Shown: one piece after another, positions 14,539-23,561 of the stretch
Layout of the letters: each line of letters opens with the position of its first letter
Numbering within the stretch: position 1 is the first letter of the stretch
NCBI GenBank assembly: GCA_903895855.1
Contig: CAITVN010000103.1
Coordinates: 1 to 44,419, forward strand
Direction of reading: 5' to 3'
DNA length: 44,419 bases
Source: Oligoflexia bacterium
Lineage (GTDB): Bacteria; Bdellovibrionota; UBA1018
Notes under the pieces: model-generated
The model's input: only the letters and a program-made list of their open reading frames with translations
What the model was told of the DNA's origin: nothing
Databases searched by the model: none
Program-made: the position numbers and the translations under genes

Positions 14539-17493
14539 GTGATACAAGCCAATCGAATCGGTAGACGACACTTGTTTTCTGCCACGTGCAGCGCGGTGTT
14601 TCTTTTTACTCTGTCTGCAGTCAGCTCGGGTGTCGAACCGTTACCGGTCGGCCCGGCAATTTCGCCCGACGCCGTAGTCGCTTGTCCGATAGGCTTGATG
14701 GGCCTTTTCGGCCAACCCACACAAGAGCAATGCACGCAGCTAGACTTGAGTTCATGCAGTCAAGAGGTGCGTAACACCTGCCGCAGTCTCACTCTGGCGG
14801 CTAACATCGCTGCCCAGCGAAATGGATTCGTTAACGGGGGCGAACCCATCACTTGTCCGATTGCTTCGGGCACAGAACCCAATCTCGCAACTTGCCAAAA
14901 TCCGTTCACCTTTGTACCGCCGCTTTGTTCTAACGATATCATCGCCACTTGTCGTTCGCTGTTAGAAACCGAATTTTTACGCGCCGAGGCCGAAAAATCG
15001 GTCACTGATGCGATTGCTCCTGACGTTTGGAGTTTCGATCGCACCAAAGCAGTCACTGAGTCACACAAAGTTTCAGGGTCGGTCGATTTTAATAGCTACG
15101 CTAGCGTGCAGCGCTGGTCACTTGAAGTACTCGCAGAATTTCCGAATTCAGCTCTCATAGGTGGCCTGCGAGACAGTTTTGAGGCCAACCAAAATCGCGT
15201 CGAATCTTGCTTAGAGTACGTGTACGAAAGCAACTATTCGCTCTCGCGAGCCCTTGATGAGTTTGCAAAAGCGGGTTTTGATCCGAATACGATTTACGAC
15301 TCTTCATTCAAACCAGGCGGCATTGCGGCCGAGGCTCTGCGCTTAAAAAGAGATCGCCTCGAAGTGATTTCAAGAAACGGCAACTCACGAGGTTTGATAG
15401 GTACTTTAGGGCATGTGAAAGAATACCCACTCGGGCCATTAGAAGGTGGAGTTCATACGCACGCCAGACACTTGCATCAAAATGCTTACGCTGATGCCGT
15501 TTACCTGGGGCCCATACTCATGATGTTTGCCGACACTCAAGCAGGACCAGTCACTGATCCCAGCATTTATCGTTCTGCTTTTAATGACCTTCGCATTCAT
15601 CGAAATTTTGATCCAGAACCCGGTTTGGCATGGCATCGCGACAAACCTGCAGAGTTTTCTCAAAAGCGCAGAGTGACAAGAGCGGTCTTAGATGATGGAT
15701 CGGTTCTGAATAGTGGGTATATCGATCATGAACTCAACGAAGAGTTCACTAGGCAGCAGCAGTTTCTACAACTCTTAACAAAATTCATACAAAAAGCACC
15801 TCTTTCAAGCTATTTTGAGTACTCAACCGGCGGTGGGTATGTACCCCATAGCTCTGCTAACAACGACGATGGATTCACCTATTGGGTTACGTTCAAATCA
15901 GCAGCGCAAAGAAATGTTTCTTCGGATTATGCGTTTGAAATTCCAAACGCCGATCCGTGGAATTCATTTGCTGAATCTAAAGCTGATCAACTTCAAGCCT
16001 TCAACTCGTTTATGGCGTCACATCAAGATATCGACATCGAACTGCGTGGTCTACTCAGTGAGCTCATCGCAGAAATCAATCAAGCTTCGGTACGCTGTGG
16101 TGCCGACTGGAGCGCGTGTAATTGGTCAAAAGCGAGTTTCGCCGATCGCTTACAGCAAGTACTTGTGCAAGCTGAATATCCGAGTGCCAGCTTTCCGGCA
16201 AACGCCTCGCCACTTTCGTTTGTCTTAGATTATCCTAATTCAGCAGAAACTGAATATCAGCAGTGCATTCGAGTTTTGCCGAATTTAGCACAAGCCAGTG
16301 ACGTCAATCGTCTGCTGAGCATTGAAGCTGCAAAAAACCTTCGCTCATTTTGCGCCAGGGGCGGTGCCGGATTAGACTCGAACGGTAATCCGATCATGGA
16401 TGTGAGGGCCTGTGAGAACGCGCAAGGCACCTACTATGCGTTGCCTATCATTAATCTCGCAGAAGACGTGACGGCGAACTCTTCGGCCTTTCGAGATGCT
16501 CTCATGAAGATCGAATACTACCGGCAAGCGGCAGTTGTTTATGAACGAGAACGCAGAGCCGCGGCACTGATGGCAATTGATGCGTCTATGGTGGGGCCCG
16601 GAGGTTCGTTTCAAGCACCAACCGTTTCAAAGGCTCAGGGTTCAGGATTCGGAAATCGCGACTTTGCCGCTGTCGACTACGACTATGGCTTTAAATGGAA
16701 ACTCGGCGGTTCGGCAAACCAATCACTCTGTGAATTCAAACCAGGCTTTGATAGCCACATTCGGGCCTCGGTATACCTGCTAGGTCATCGGTACGATTTT
16801 TTTAATTTCGAACTTGAAGCCAACGAAAACGTCGCCTCGTCATCTGGTGGCCTACTCGACACAGACCTATTTGTGCCACAAGACGATAGTGATGGCCCTA
16901 CGTTTAATATCGTATTGAATGGCCCAGAACGTAGCGCAGACGATAGTTTTGGCACGACCCTATTTTTGGGGCCGGTGCCGATTGATCTGCGAATGGGAGC
17001 CGCCGGAGTGGCAAGTGCCGGTGGCCACTTCACCTACTCGCAAACGAATGCTGGTGGCAGCAATCTTTGCGAACCTCGCACCTTTGGATCATCTCTCGAC
17101 GGAAAATTTGCACCCAATCTCACTCTGAATGCATTCGCGAGCGCCGGCGTCGGAGGAGAAGTTCTCGGCGTTGGTGCCAGCGCGGGAGTGAGGGGAGACC
17201 TCACTTTAGTTGGCATCGGCATGAGTGCCGGAATTCACTCGGTCACGGCACTTCCGGTAGGAGCACGAACTGTCGACGACTCTTACTTAGATGTCGATTC
17301 GAACTTCGGCCTAGTCTTTCAGTCGATGAGCGGTTCAATTTCAGCTTACCTACGCATTTCGTATCTGGTCGGATCGTCTACCTGGAAAAAAGAATTAGTA
17401 GGATGGCCAGGAATCACTGAATCACCCACCTGGAAGACTCACATCGACCGACTCAATTTGTTAGAACTCAGCAGAGCTATGGGAGCCCAATGA
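14539..17493 (+). CDS. large exported protein with a duplicated four-Cys module
   Basis: This 984-aa protein begins with GTG at 14539 behind a GGGGG ribosome binding site and has a signal peptide (core AVFLFTLSAVSS). Two four-cysteine modules follow: Cys 49, 65, 73, 81 and Cys 106, 119, 130, 138, each ending TCRSL plus a helix, probably disulfide-bonded in the periplasm. The middle (150-700) is mixed helix and strand with no recognised domain. The last 280 residues are Gly/Ala-rich beta sequence (AGVASAGGHFTYSQTNAGGS, FASAGVGGEVLGVGASAGVR), perhaps a barrel or beta-helix. I know no family. It is the third gene of the envelope run, 130 bp after the OmpA-like gene and one base before the HEAT-like lipoprotein. 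Confidence 0.75.
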   Translation: MIQANRIGRRHLFSATCSAVFLFTLSAVSSGVEPLPVGPAISPDAVVACPIGLMGLFGQPTQEQCTQLDLSSCSQEVRNTCRSLTLAANIAAQRNGFVNGGEPITCPIASGTEPNLATCQNPFTFVPPLCSNDIIATCRSLLETEFLRAEAEKSVTDAIAPDVWSFDRTKAVTESHKVSGSVDFNSYASVQRWSLEVLAEFPNSALIGGLRDSFEANQNRVESCLEYVYESNYSLSRALDEFAKAGFDPNTIYDSSFKPGGIAAEALRLKRDRLEVISRNGNSRGLIGTLGHVKEYPLGPLEGGVHTHARHLHQNAYADAVYLGPILMMFADTQAGPVTDPSIYRSAFNDLRIHRNFDPEPGLAWHRDKPAEFSQKRRVTRAVLDDGSVLNSGYIDHELNEEFTRQQQFLQLLTKFIQKAPLSSYFEYSTGGGYVPHSSANNDDGFTYWVTFKSAAQRNVSSDYAFEIPNADPWNSFAESKADQLQAFNSFMASHQDIDIELRGLLSELIAEINQASVRCGADWSACNWSKASFADRLQQVLVQAEYPSASFPANASPLSFVLDYPNSAETEYQQCIRVLPNLAQASDVNRLLSIEAAKNLRSFCARGGAGLDSNGNPIMDVRACENAQGTYYALPIINLAEDVTANSSAFRDALMKIEYYRQAAVVYERERRAAALMAIDASMVGPGGSFQAPTVSKAQGSGFGNRDFAAVDYDYGFKWKLGGSANQSLCEFKPGFDSHIRASVYLLGHRYDFFNFELEANENVASSSGGLLDTDLFVPQDDSDGPTFNIVLNGPERSADDSFGTTLFLGPVPIDLRMGAAGVASAGGHFTYSQTNAGGSNLCEPRTFGSSLDGKFAPNLTLNAFASAGVGGEVLGVGASAGVRGDLTLVGIGMSAGIHSVTALPVGARTVDDSYLDVDSNFGLVFQSMSGSISAYLRISYLVGSSTWKKELVGWPGITESPTWKTHIDRLNLLELSRAMGAQ

Positions 17494-17494
17494 A

Positions 17495-18685
17495 ATGAAA
17501 ACCATTCGAATTCTCAATTTCTTTAGCATCGTGATTTCAATTTCAGTCGCGTCGACTAACGGATTGCTCACGGGTTGCACAAAATCACCTGAACCACCTG
17601 CAGCTTCGCCGACGACAGTAAACACTTCAAAGCCAACAGTTCATGTCACTTCGAGTAATGGCAATAGTGTTTCGCAGCCGGCTCGTCTCTCTTTAGATGA
17701 GCAACACCTTCAGCAACGCATCGGAAAACTCACAAAAGATGAATTGGTTTCTCGAATTTCAAGCACCAGTGCAGCCGGTAGAACCTACAATCACAACCAG
17801 TTCTTGTGGGCAGCTACCGGATTTATTCGCGCCAATCCAGCGTCAGCCGACGCCTTAAGGCTACTCTATAGTAACGGCAATTCGAACACCGGAAGAAGAG
17901 CCCTCATCGCTGATTTACTCACTCACGCGGGCACCCCAGAGGCACAAGCTGCACTCATTTCGTCTCTTCAGCACTCAGTCACCGCCGGCGACCAAAATCG
18001 AATTTACCTTTGGCAACGGCTATCGTTGGTATCAAATCCTACCGTACCCACGGTTAAGGCCGCCACCGATCGACTCACCCAAGTTGTCGGCAACGACAAG
18101 CTCGCCATCATGCATGCTCTAGGATCAATAGGTAAGAATTCCCGAATCTCAGGTAATGGTAGTGTCGCAAAAGAAATTCAGACACAATTAGAGCAGCTAT
18201 ACGCACAAAACACTGAAGATGAAACTCGCCAAGCTGCCTTAGCCGGAATCGGCAATCTCAATGAGCCCAAAACGTACCCAATTTTGACGAGGGCACTCAC
18301 CGGATCATCAATCGGGGAACAGCTCGTCGCCTCTCACGCTCTGGCTCGACAATCTGAAACTCCGGCAGCGCGAAAGATCATTAACGACACGCTGAGAAAC
18401 TCGAGGCTTTCGACAAATGCAACGGCAACTTTGGTGCGGGCCCTCGCAGTCGGTACCGCTAGTCTCGACGACCTGGTGACCCTTCAGCGACTCACACAGC
18501 GAACTGACCTCGACCCTAAGGTTTTAAGAGAAGTGAGTCTAGCACTCACCAAAAAAATGCCGGCTTCTTATTCAGATTCAACCTGGCGTAGTGCGGTTAG
18601 CAGTCTGGCAGCGCAATCGCCCAGCGATTCAGTAAGACAGGCCCAGGGTCTATCTCTGCTCATGAGAAGTCTAGTCGCTAAGTAA
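17495..18685 (+). CDS. lipoprotein with HEAT-like repeats
   Basis: This 396-aa protein starts one base after the preceding stop (CAATGAAATG). The signal peptide ends TNGLLTGC, giving a lipidated Cys at residue 28. A Ser/Thr/Pro linker follows, then from about 70 a series of paired helices typical of HEAT/armadillo-like solenoids, for example NDKLAIMHALGSIGKNS, DETRQAALAGIGNLNEPKTY and GEQLVASHALARQSETPAAR. Such solenoids usually bind other proteins. Its coupling to the 984-aa protein suggests it holds or assembles that protein at the membrane. No catalytic motif is visible. Confidence 0.75.
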   Translation: MKTIRILNFFSIVISISVASTNGLLTGCTKSPEPPAASPTTVNTSKPTVHVTSSNGNSVSQPARLSLDEQHLQQRIGKLTKDELVSRISSTSAAGRTYNHNQFLWAATGFIRANPASADALRLLYSNGNSNTGRRALIADLLTHAGTPEAQAALISSLQHSVTAGDQNRIYLWQRLSLVSNPTVPTVKAATDRLTQVVGNDKLAIMHALGSIGKNSRISGNGSVAKEIQTQLEQLYAQNTEDETRQAALAGIGNLNEPKTYPILTRALTGSSIGEQLVASHALARQSETPAARKIINDTLRNSRLSTNATATLVRALAVGTASLDDLVTLQRLTQRTDLDPKVLREVSLALTKKMPASYSDSTWRSAVSSLAAQSPSDSVRQAQGLSLLMRSLVAK

Positions 18686-18992
18686 TCTATTGACTAACAA
18701 CCGAGCACACAATCTTAGGTCTCAGTATTTTTATTTCGGCGACTAACTAATGACACCAAACTGACACCACCTTTGCAATTATTTCAGACCCAAGCAATCC
18801 GAGTGCGGTAATCTCGATGCATTATTCTGTGCCTATATTCTGAGATGCCGATTAAAATTCATTTCGTTAGAACTCACAATCAAACCTAGACAACGAGCAC
18901 ATCAACTTGGCCCAACACTTGAACAAAGCTAGAACGATCGTGTCATCACGATCAATGTGAATAGAACGACCAAAGAAGATTAGGAGTTTTCA
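18686..18992. other. intergenic stretch with an operator-like palindrome
   Basis: No gene is visible in these 307 bases. The stretch probably carries the end of the envelope operon transcript and the promoter of the 138-aa gene. A palindrome at 18936-18953 is the only clear structure; I see no T-tract terminator. Confidence 0.4.
18936..18953. promoter_or_regulatory. palindrome upstream of the 138-aa gene
   Basis: GATCGTG (18936-18942) and CACGATC (18947-18953) are perfect arms around TCAT. The site ends 39 bases before the ATG at 18993, a normal place for an operator or leader hairpin. Confidence 0.4.
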
Positions 18993-19409
18993 ATGCCGCC
19001 GATTCTAGTATGTCCCGATTGTATAGCCATTCAAGCGCCAGCAAGCGCAATTGATTACCTGACAGCAGCCCAGGTCGAGCTCGCGACAGCAACTTCTTCA
19101 AGCACGGTTGTGCAATACGGTGAGGTAAAAAAGGGATACACCGCTGAATTTGCGTTCGCGAGTCGAAAGGTGGGAGCAACCGGCATCGTCGTGTTGATTC
19201 CGCTTGCCGGCGACCCCGACTTGCAGAACATCGTGTTGGGTACCACCAGTCATCCTGACTTTGATTGGAAGCCAAAACCAACCGACATCAAACTTGGTGC
19301 GATTTCGGAGATTCTAAAATTCAAAGTTTCAACCGCCACAGTACTCACCGTGAACCTCGGCTCAAAGACCGCGATTTCAAAATTTGCCCTCATGTATTTT
19401 GAGAACTAG
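18993..19409 (+). CDS. hypothetical protein, probably beta-rich
   Basis: This 138-aa protein starts at ATG 18993 with an AGGAG ribosome binding site at good spacing. It has no signal peptide. It opens with MPPILVCPDC, which holds two close cysteines, and then has several strand-like segments (STVVQYGEVKKGYTAEFAFA, GIVVLIPLAGDP, VLTVNLGSKTAISKFALMYF), so an all-beta fold is likely. I recognise no family. A palindrome lies upstream at 18936-18953. It converges with an exported-protein gene 29 bp away. Confidence 0.55.
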   Translation: MPPILVCPDCIAIQAPASAIDYLTAAQVELATATSSSTVVQYGEVKKGYTAEFAFASRKVGATGIVVLIPLAGDPDLQNIVLGTTSHPDFDWKPKPTDIKLGAISEILKFKVSTATVLTVNLGSKTAISKFALMYFEN

Positions 19410-19438
19410 TGCTCAACAGTGTTCCTAGAAAATTTCGC

Positions 19439-19849
19439 TTAATCCTGAGTGCATGCCGGAGCTGCTGCGACCCAGTCTTGTCGGTAGGCTGCACAGAGTT
19501 CAGTTGCGCCAGCCTTTGCTTTCTCTTCAGTAGTGAGAACGTCGCTTGCAAAAAGCACGGGCTCAACGGGGCCAAGAAGGGTTCGGCGCTCGAATGTGCC
19601 GCCGTAATAGCCAGTGGGGCAAAGTGCTATCGCCCTTCGAACGACAGAGTACTGCGCATGCCCTTGCCACAGTCCTTGGGGATGCGTGAAGTGGCCAAGA
19701 AAGCAGTCAGTGGCTTTGACTAGACACCAGTTTTCGACGGTACAATTTTGCGGCACAAAGCTAAAGCTTTCGTCATGGGCAAAGCTGATACTGGTCAACA
19801 GTAGGTTCGTAAACACGAGCGTTAAGTGGGCTGCTATTGCATTTCGCAT
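19439..19849 (-). CDS. small exported Cys-containing protein
   Basis: This 136-aa protein most likely begins at ATG 19849 (MRNAIAAHLTLVFTNLLLTS), because that gives a clean Sec signal peptide with cleavage near SFAHDE and a GAGAG ribosome binding site; the frame is open for 26 more codons upstream. The mature part contains six Cys (PQNCTVENWCLVKATDC, ALCPTG, ELCAAY, ACTQD) and many aromatics, suggesting a small disulfide-stabilised periplasmic or secreted protein. I recognise no family, and its neighbours give no functional hint. Confidence 0.6.
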   Translation of the reverse strand: MRNAIAAHLTLVFTNLLLTSISFAHDESFSFVPQNCTVENWCLVKATDCFLGHFTHPQGLWQGHAQYSVVRRAIALCPTGYYGGTFERRTLLGPVEPVLFASDVLTTEEKAKAGATELCAAYRQDWVAAAPACTQD

Positions 19850-20012
19850 AGAGCTCTCTTCTAGCAAAAGCCAAGCTGTCTGGCAATTCTTCACCCCTAT
19901 TTTTTGTCTAAAATTCGTTGAATTCAATAGAGCTTAGGTCTAGGCTTGATCTTGGGGAATAAGCGTTAATTAAAGATGAATCTATTTAACTGGCATTTAT
20001 GGGGGGGCAGTT

Positions 20013-20201
20013 ATGAGGCTAGCATCAGTGGTATTTTTCTGTTTGTCGATTGGTTCAGTTCTTTTTGGAGAGAGTGAGTTCGCCGGGTTAGACAGAAGTA
20101 GCGGCGACGTATTGTTCATGGTTTTTCTGGGGTTATCACTTTTCAGTTACATTGCCTCGCTTCCGAGGGGTGCGAGTAAAAAGCAAAAATCGATTGTCTA
20201 G
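20013..20201 (+). CDS. small membrane protein, DUF1328-like
   Basis: This 62-aa protein follows a strong GGGGGGG ribosome binding site. It has two membrane helices: about 4-18 (ASVVFFCLSIGSVLF) and 32-49 (VLFMVFLGLSLFSYIASL), joined by a short loop with FAGLDRSSGD, and a basic tail RGASKKQKS. Length, helix spacing and the pattern of a small first helix, FxGxAG-like loop and second helix fit the DUF1328/YtjA family of small inner-membrane stress-associated proteins, though identity is modest. No clear operon partner. Confidence 0.5.
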   Translation: MRLASVVFFCLSIGSVLFGESEFAGLDRSSGDVLFMVFLGLSLFSYIASLPRGASKKQKSIV

Positions 20202-20427
20202 GATCTTCAAAATCTATCGATGGTATCGTGTTGTGGGAAGCTGGCCGGCTGACAGCCAAGGGTCACCCGACAGTTGCCAATAAGAACGCTTCGGCATGCC
20301 CGAGTAACTCGAGTGATAACATGAATGTCGAGGCGAATAGTGAACCCGGAGCAAACTTCGCTATCTCTTGTAGTGTAGCCTGATTGGCTTCTCTGGTGAG
20401 AAACATCGAAACACAACGCGAACAGCT

Positions 20428-20985
20428 GTGTGGTCTGGAACTGTGACCTTTGTGGTAGCCTTCATCATGATGGCAACCCTCTTGTTGACGTTTACGGCAT
20501 GCGAGTATCAAGTCATTAACCCTCGTTATTTCTTAGTCGATAAGAAACCGATCAGTGCCGCTGAGTTGTTGGCCAATCCGTCACTCTGTGCACGCATGAA
20601 TTTGAAAAATCTAGTTCTTGAAGAAACTCGTAGCTATGGGGCTAATCACGAATCGAATGCTCCGGCCGACATTCAAATCAGTTGGAACTACAAGACCTAC
20701 GGGCAAAACGCACCGGACTTTTCTGACGAAGATTCTGATCTTACCATTGCCTATGGTTCATCGCTTGTGACTGAACTCACCTGGTCATTACCCGAAGGCA
20801 ATACTTTTGACACCTACACCACTGCGCTCTCTGAGGGCGAGGGTAAATGCGGAGTTGAGTATTTCTACGAAATTAAGCACTGTGAGTTTGGAAGTACAGT
20901 CGCAGACTTAGAGAAGAAGGCACCGGGCAAAAGAAACAATCGTGGCAATTCATACGCAGCGTCTGCCTGCGGCATCAGCATTTAG
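20428..20985 (+). CDS. probable lipoprotein, start uncertain
   Basis: The open frame encodes up to 185 aa. A hydrophobic stretch VVAFIMMATLLLTFTACEYQ ends in a lipobox-like FTAC, so the product is probably a lipoprotein with Cys at about residue 25. The start is unclear: GTG at 20428, GTG at 20443 and ATG at 20467 are possible, none has a good ribosome binding site, and none gives the usual positive N-terminus; the true 5' end may be disturbed. The mature part has four or five Cys (SLCARMN, GKCGVEY, KHCEFG, SACGISI). No family recognised. Confidence 0.5.
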   Translation: MWSGTVTFVVAFIMMATLLLTFTACEYQVINPRYFLVDKKPISAAELLANPSLCARMNLKNLVLEETRSYGANHESNAPADIQISWNYKTYGQNAPDFSDEDSDLTIAYGSSLVTELTWSLPEGNTFDTYTTALSEGEGKCGVEYFYEIKHCEFGSTVADLEKKAPGKRNNRGNSYAASACGISI

Positions 20986-21189
20986 TTTGAGATGAGCTTT
21001 GCAGCCAGAGCCTTTATACCATTCGGAAAGAATCGGGCCTCAGGTTGAGTTAGCATTTTAATTTCGACCCACCTTGCGTGTCGAATTCTTTGCGGAGGTG
21101 TCCAGGTAGTCATGATTGTTGAGTTGCCACACAATTGTTAGTTTTGCAGCCTTTTTTACCGGTGTTCGGTCGGCCCGTGGGCTGTGGGC

Positions 21190-22251
21190 CTATTTCGATT
21201 CTAGGTTCAAAGCTGAAATCAATTTTCGATTGAGTTCTTCGGGCAGGCTGTCAAAGTCTCTCTCGGTTTCCCTGCGCCTAATCTCAGACAAAATAGTACC
21301 CACAAAGGTTTTTAGCCAATGGGCTTTGAATTTTTTCGATCCGAGGCGTTTTCCTAAGTACGAACGCGTGGGGGTAAAGAGTAAGTGGTCAGTTTCTTTT
21401 GGCCACCCCTTTACACTGAATTGACGACTGAAGTCCCGATATTCTGAGTCGGTATCGGCAACGTCAGCAGCTAGCGCAAAGGCTTGAATCGAGTCTGCAT
21501 TCGCCCTGTCATCCGCCAGCATGTCGACCACGACTGCGTCGGCGAATAGTTCTTGGTAGGAATTGTCAACTGCAGAGATGCCGCCCATTTGTGCTGAGAG
21601 TAGTATTTGAAATGGAATTCGCTCGAGAGACTTCGCTATTTCGCGTCGTGTGCTCTGGAGTCTAGTTTCTGTTTCTGTGTGGCAGGTTAGAACGCAGGTT
21701 TGATCTTCGAGCGATTTCTTTAGAGTACTTTCTTGCTGAGTGAGCAGAGTGAGTTCAGCAACTCGCCTTTTCATACGTTCTTTCATGTAAGTTTCGGACC
21801 ACTGATTGAAGATGTCGATTTTTGTCACTTTCGATTCAAAGATTTGTCGGTACACTGCGTGACCAAGTTCGTGCAAAACCGCACGTTTCCAGTTATCGAG
21901 TGAAACGCCAGAGATTCTAGGAAGGTGGACGCTCCAAGGGGTTGTCTGATTGTCAAACCAAGGGCTCGCGACTGTTTGTTCAAAAATGACGCTAATTGGG
22001 CGCAGGTCGAATTCATTATTCACTGCAACTTTTAGATGAGCTCCCAATTCAGAGATCCATTCTTGAACACACGAATTCAGGATGGCTCTGCTCTGTTCGT
22101 GTTCTGTCGTTGACACCATCTGTATTTTTTTCAAGCCAGAACAGTTCTCATTCTGTGAGGCATTGGCTCTGGGAATGTAACTGCATAAAACTAGTAACAA
22201 AAATAGGATGGGTGGTGTGGGAAGTAGTTGGCGAAATCTGGTGAAGCTCAT
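21190..22251 (-). CDS. secreted HEXXH zinc metalloprotease
   Basis: This protein of 353 aa (ATG at 22251; GTG at 22257 would add two) has a signal peptide with core ILFLLLVLCSYI and cleavage near ANASQ. The zinc-binding helix RAVLHELGHAVYRQIF gives HELGH at residues 127-131, and the third ligand is probably the Glu in SYQELFADAVVVDML (about 234), the usual gluzincin arrangement. Between them is a helical, basic segment with two Cys (CVLTC) and a coiled-coil-like stretch. It would act in the periplasm or outside. It follows a Thr-rich lipoprotein gene on the same strand with a 49-bp gap, so they are likely cotranscribed. Confidence 0.75.
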   Translation of the reverse strand: MSFTRFRQLLPTPPILFLLLVLCSYIPRANASQNENCSGLKKIQMVSTTEHEQSRAILNSCVQEWISELGAHLKVAVNNEFDLRPISVIFEQTVASPWFDNQTTPWSVHLPRISGVSLDNWKRAVLHELGHAVYRQIFESKVTKIDIFNQWSETYMKERMKRRVAELTLLTQQESTLKKSLEDQTCVLTCHTETETRLQSTRREIAKSLERIPFQILLSAQMGGISAVDNSYQELFADAVVVDMLADDRANADSIQAFALAADVADTDSEYRDFSRQFSVKGWPKETDHLLFTPTRSYLGKRLGSKKFKAHWLKTFVGTILSEIRRRETERDFDSLPEELNRKLISALNLESK

Positions 22252-22300
22252 GCCCACAGGCTATTGCAAAACTACGGCCAACTCAGCCAATCGAATTTTA

Positions 22301-23404
22301 CTAGCTCGACGACGCAAGATCGCAACCTTGAATCGTAATGTCTGGTGCATCTTCTACGGCACCATCGCTACCTGTGAAACTCACCCCTGAGTCGGTGCTG
22401 CTACCGAACTGAATCGAGTAAGTGCTCGTCGCAGTAGTCGCATCTTTTGCGAATGTCGAAGCGGTGATTGTACCTGCCGTTGGTTGGCAAGGGTCATCAG
22501 CTGTCAAATCGAATGCGACTCCGTCAAATGCGGTTTCTACTCGGCTGCCGTCGGTTTTCGTGAGTACCAAAGTGCCCTTTTTGATCGTCTTGCTGGTGAG
22601 TGACCCGTCAGTGATGAGGCGAGTGACTTCAACTGAAAGATCAGCCCCCGATTTCGTCGCGATCGTAAAAGCCAAGACTGAGGGAACCGAATCGACAGTC
22701 GTCGTGACCGTTCTAGTGACCGCACTGGTGATGGTTTTGGTGCGAGTGACCGTAGTAGCGGTGGTTGTACCGGTGGCCCAGCTGATCGAGCGAAGCCCTT
22801 TCACTATGACCTCTTGTGATTTTGACTTTGAAACTTTTGGAGTAGTTATTGTCATCGATCGCGATTTCGTTCGGTCGATGGTCACCTCAAGTTTCAATCC
22901 GTTTACGGTGGTATCATCTAACCATCTAATTTTTGCTCGCTTAATAGTCGCATGACAACTCAACGACTGGCCGGTAGGCGGAGTCCAAACTCGGGTCTGA
23001 GTCCCTGTCGCTGTAACCGTCGCATCTACCGAAGCTCTGCCGTGATCATTGATTTTTGTCCATCCGCCTGACCAAGTTTCTGTGACGGTTGCTACGCCAC
23101 CGGTCGCTGTACAAGTTCTGTCTATGGTGTAGTCAGAAGACTTTGAGGATTTATCAAGCGTCGAGTCTAAATGGTCGCGGGTTGAAGCGGTGAACGACGA
23201 ATCTTCAGAGAGTGAATCGACGGCTTCATCAAGTGCGGTCGCGCCGGTGGTCTGCTCAGTTGAGGTGTCGGTAGTCGTGGTTGTGCTGATCTTGCCGCAA
23301 CCGTTCATCATCAAAAGACCTAGAGAAATTATCGCGAACGGCAAAACAAAATTCGTGATTTTCGAAAAATTAAAGAAGCCAAATTTAAGTTCAAGTTTTT
23401 GCAT
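22301..23404 (-). CDS. Thr/Ser-rich lipoprotein
   Basis: This 367-aa protein has a type II signal peptide (core FVLPFAIISLGLLMMNGC, lipidated Cys near residue 36). The mature chain is strikingly rich in Thr and Ser (TTTTTDTSTEQTTG; ATGTTTATTVTRTKTITSAV) with many beta-forming stretches, and it ends in ITIQGCDLASSS. Four Cys in the mature part may pair. I recognise no catalytic motif; it looks like a surface-exposed structural or adhesive protein. The secreted metalloprotease gene lies 49 bp downstream on the same strand, so the two probably share a transcript and perhaps a function. Confidence 0.65.
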   Translation of the reverse strand: MQKLELKFGFFNFSKITNFVLPFAIISLGLLMMNGCGKISTTTTTDTSTEQTTGATALDEAVDSLSEDSSFTASTRDHLDSTLDKSSKSSDYTIDRTCTATGGVATVTETWSGGWTKINDHGRASVDATVTATGTQTRVWTPPTGQSLSCHATIKRAKIRWLDDTTVNGLKLEVTIDRTKSRSMTITTPKVSKSKSQEVIVKGLRSISWATGTTTATTVTRTKTITSAVTRTVTTTVDSVPSVLAFTIATKSGADLSVEVTRLITDGSLTSKTIKKGTLVLTKTDGSRVETAFDGVAFDLTADDPCQPTAGTITASTFAKDATTATSTYSIQFGSSTDSGVSFTGSDGAVEDAPDITIQGCDLASSS

Positions 23405-23561
23405 TGACCGCGCCCCTATTGAGTTTCATGTAACTACCGTAATCATTTTCACCCTATTATCGATTTCGGTCAATGTGCCAAAGATTTGTCTTCACAATGA
23501 ATGAGTAACTTACTGGGTTATGGCTTGATATGTGAGCCCAGTCTATTTAGGCTGTTTAACT

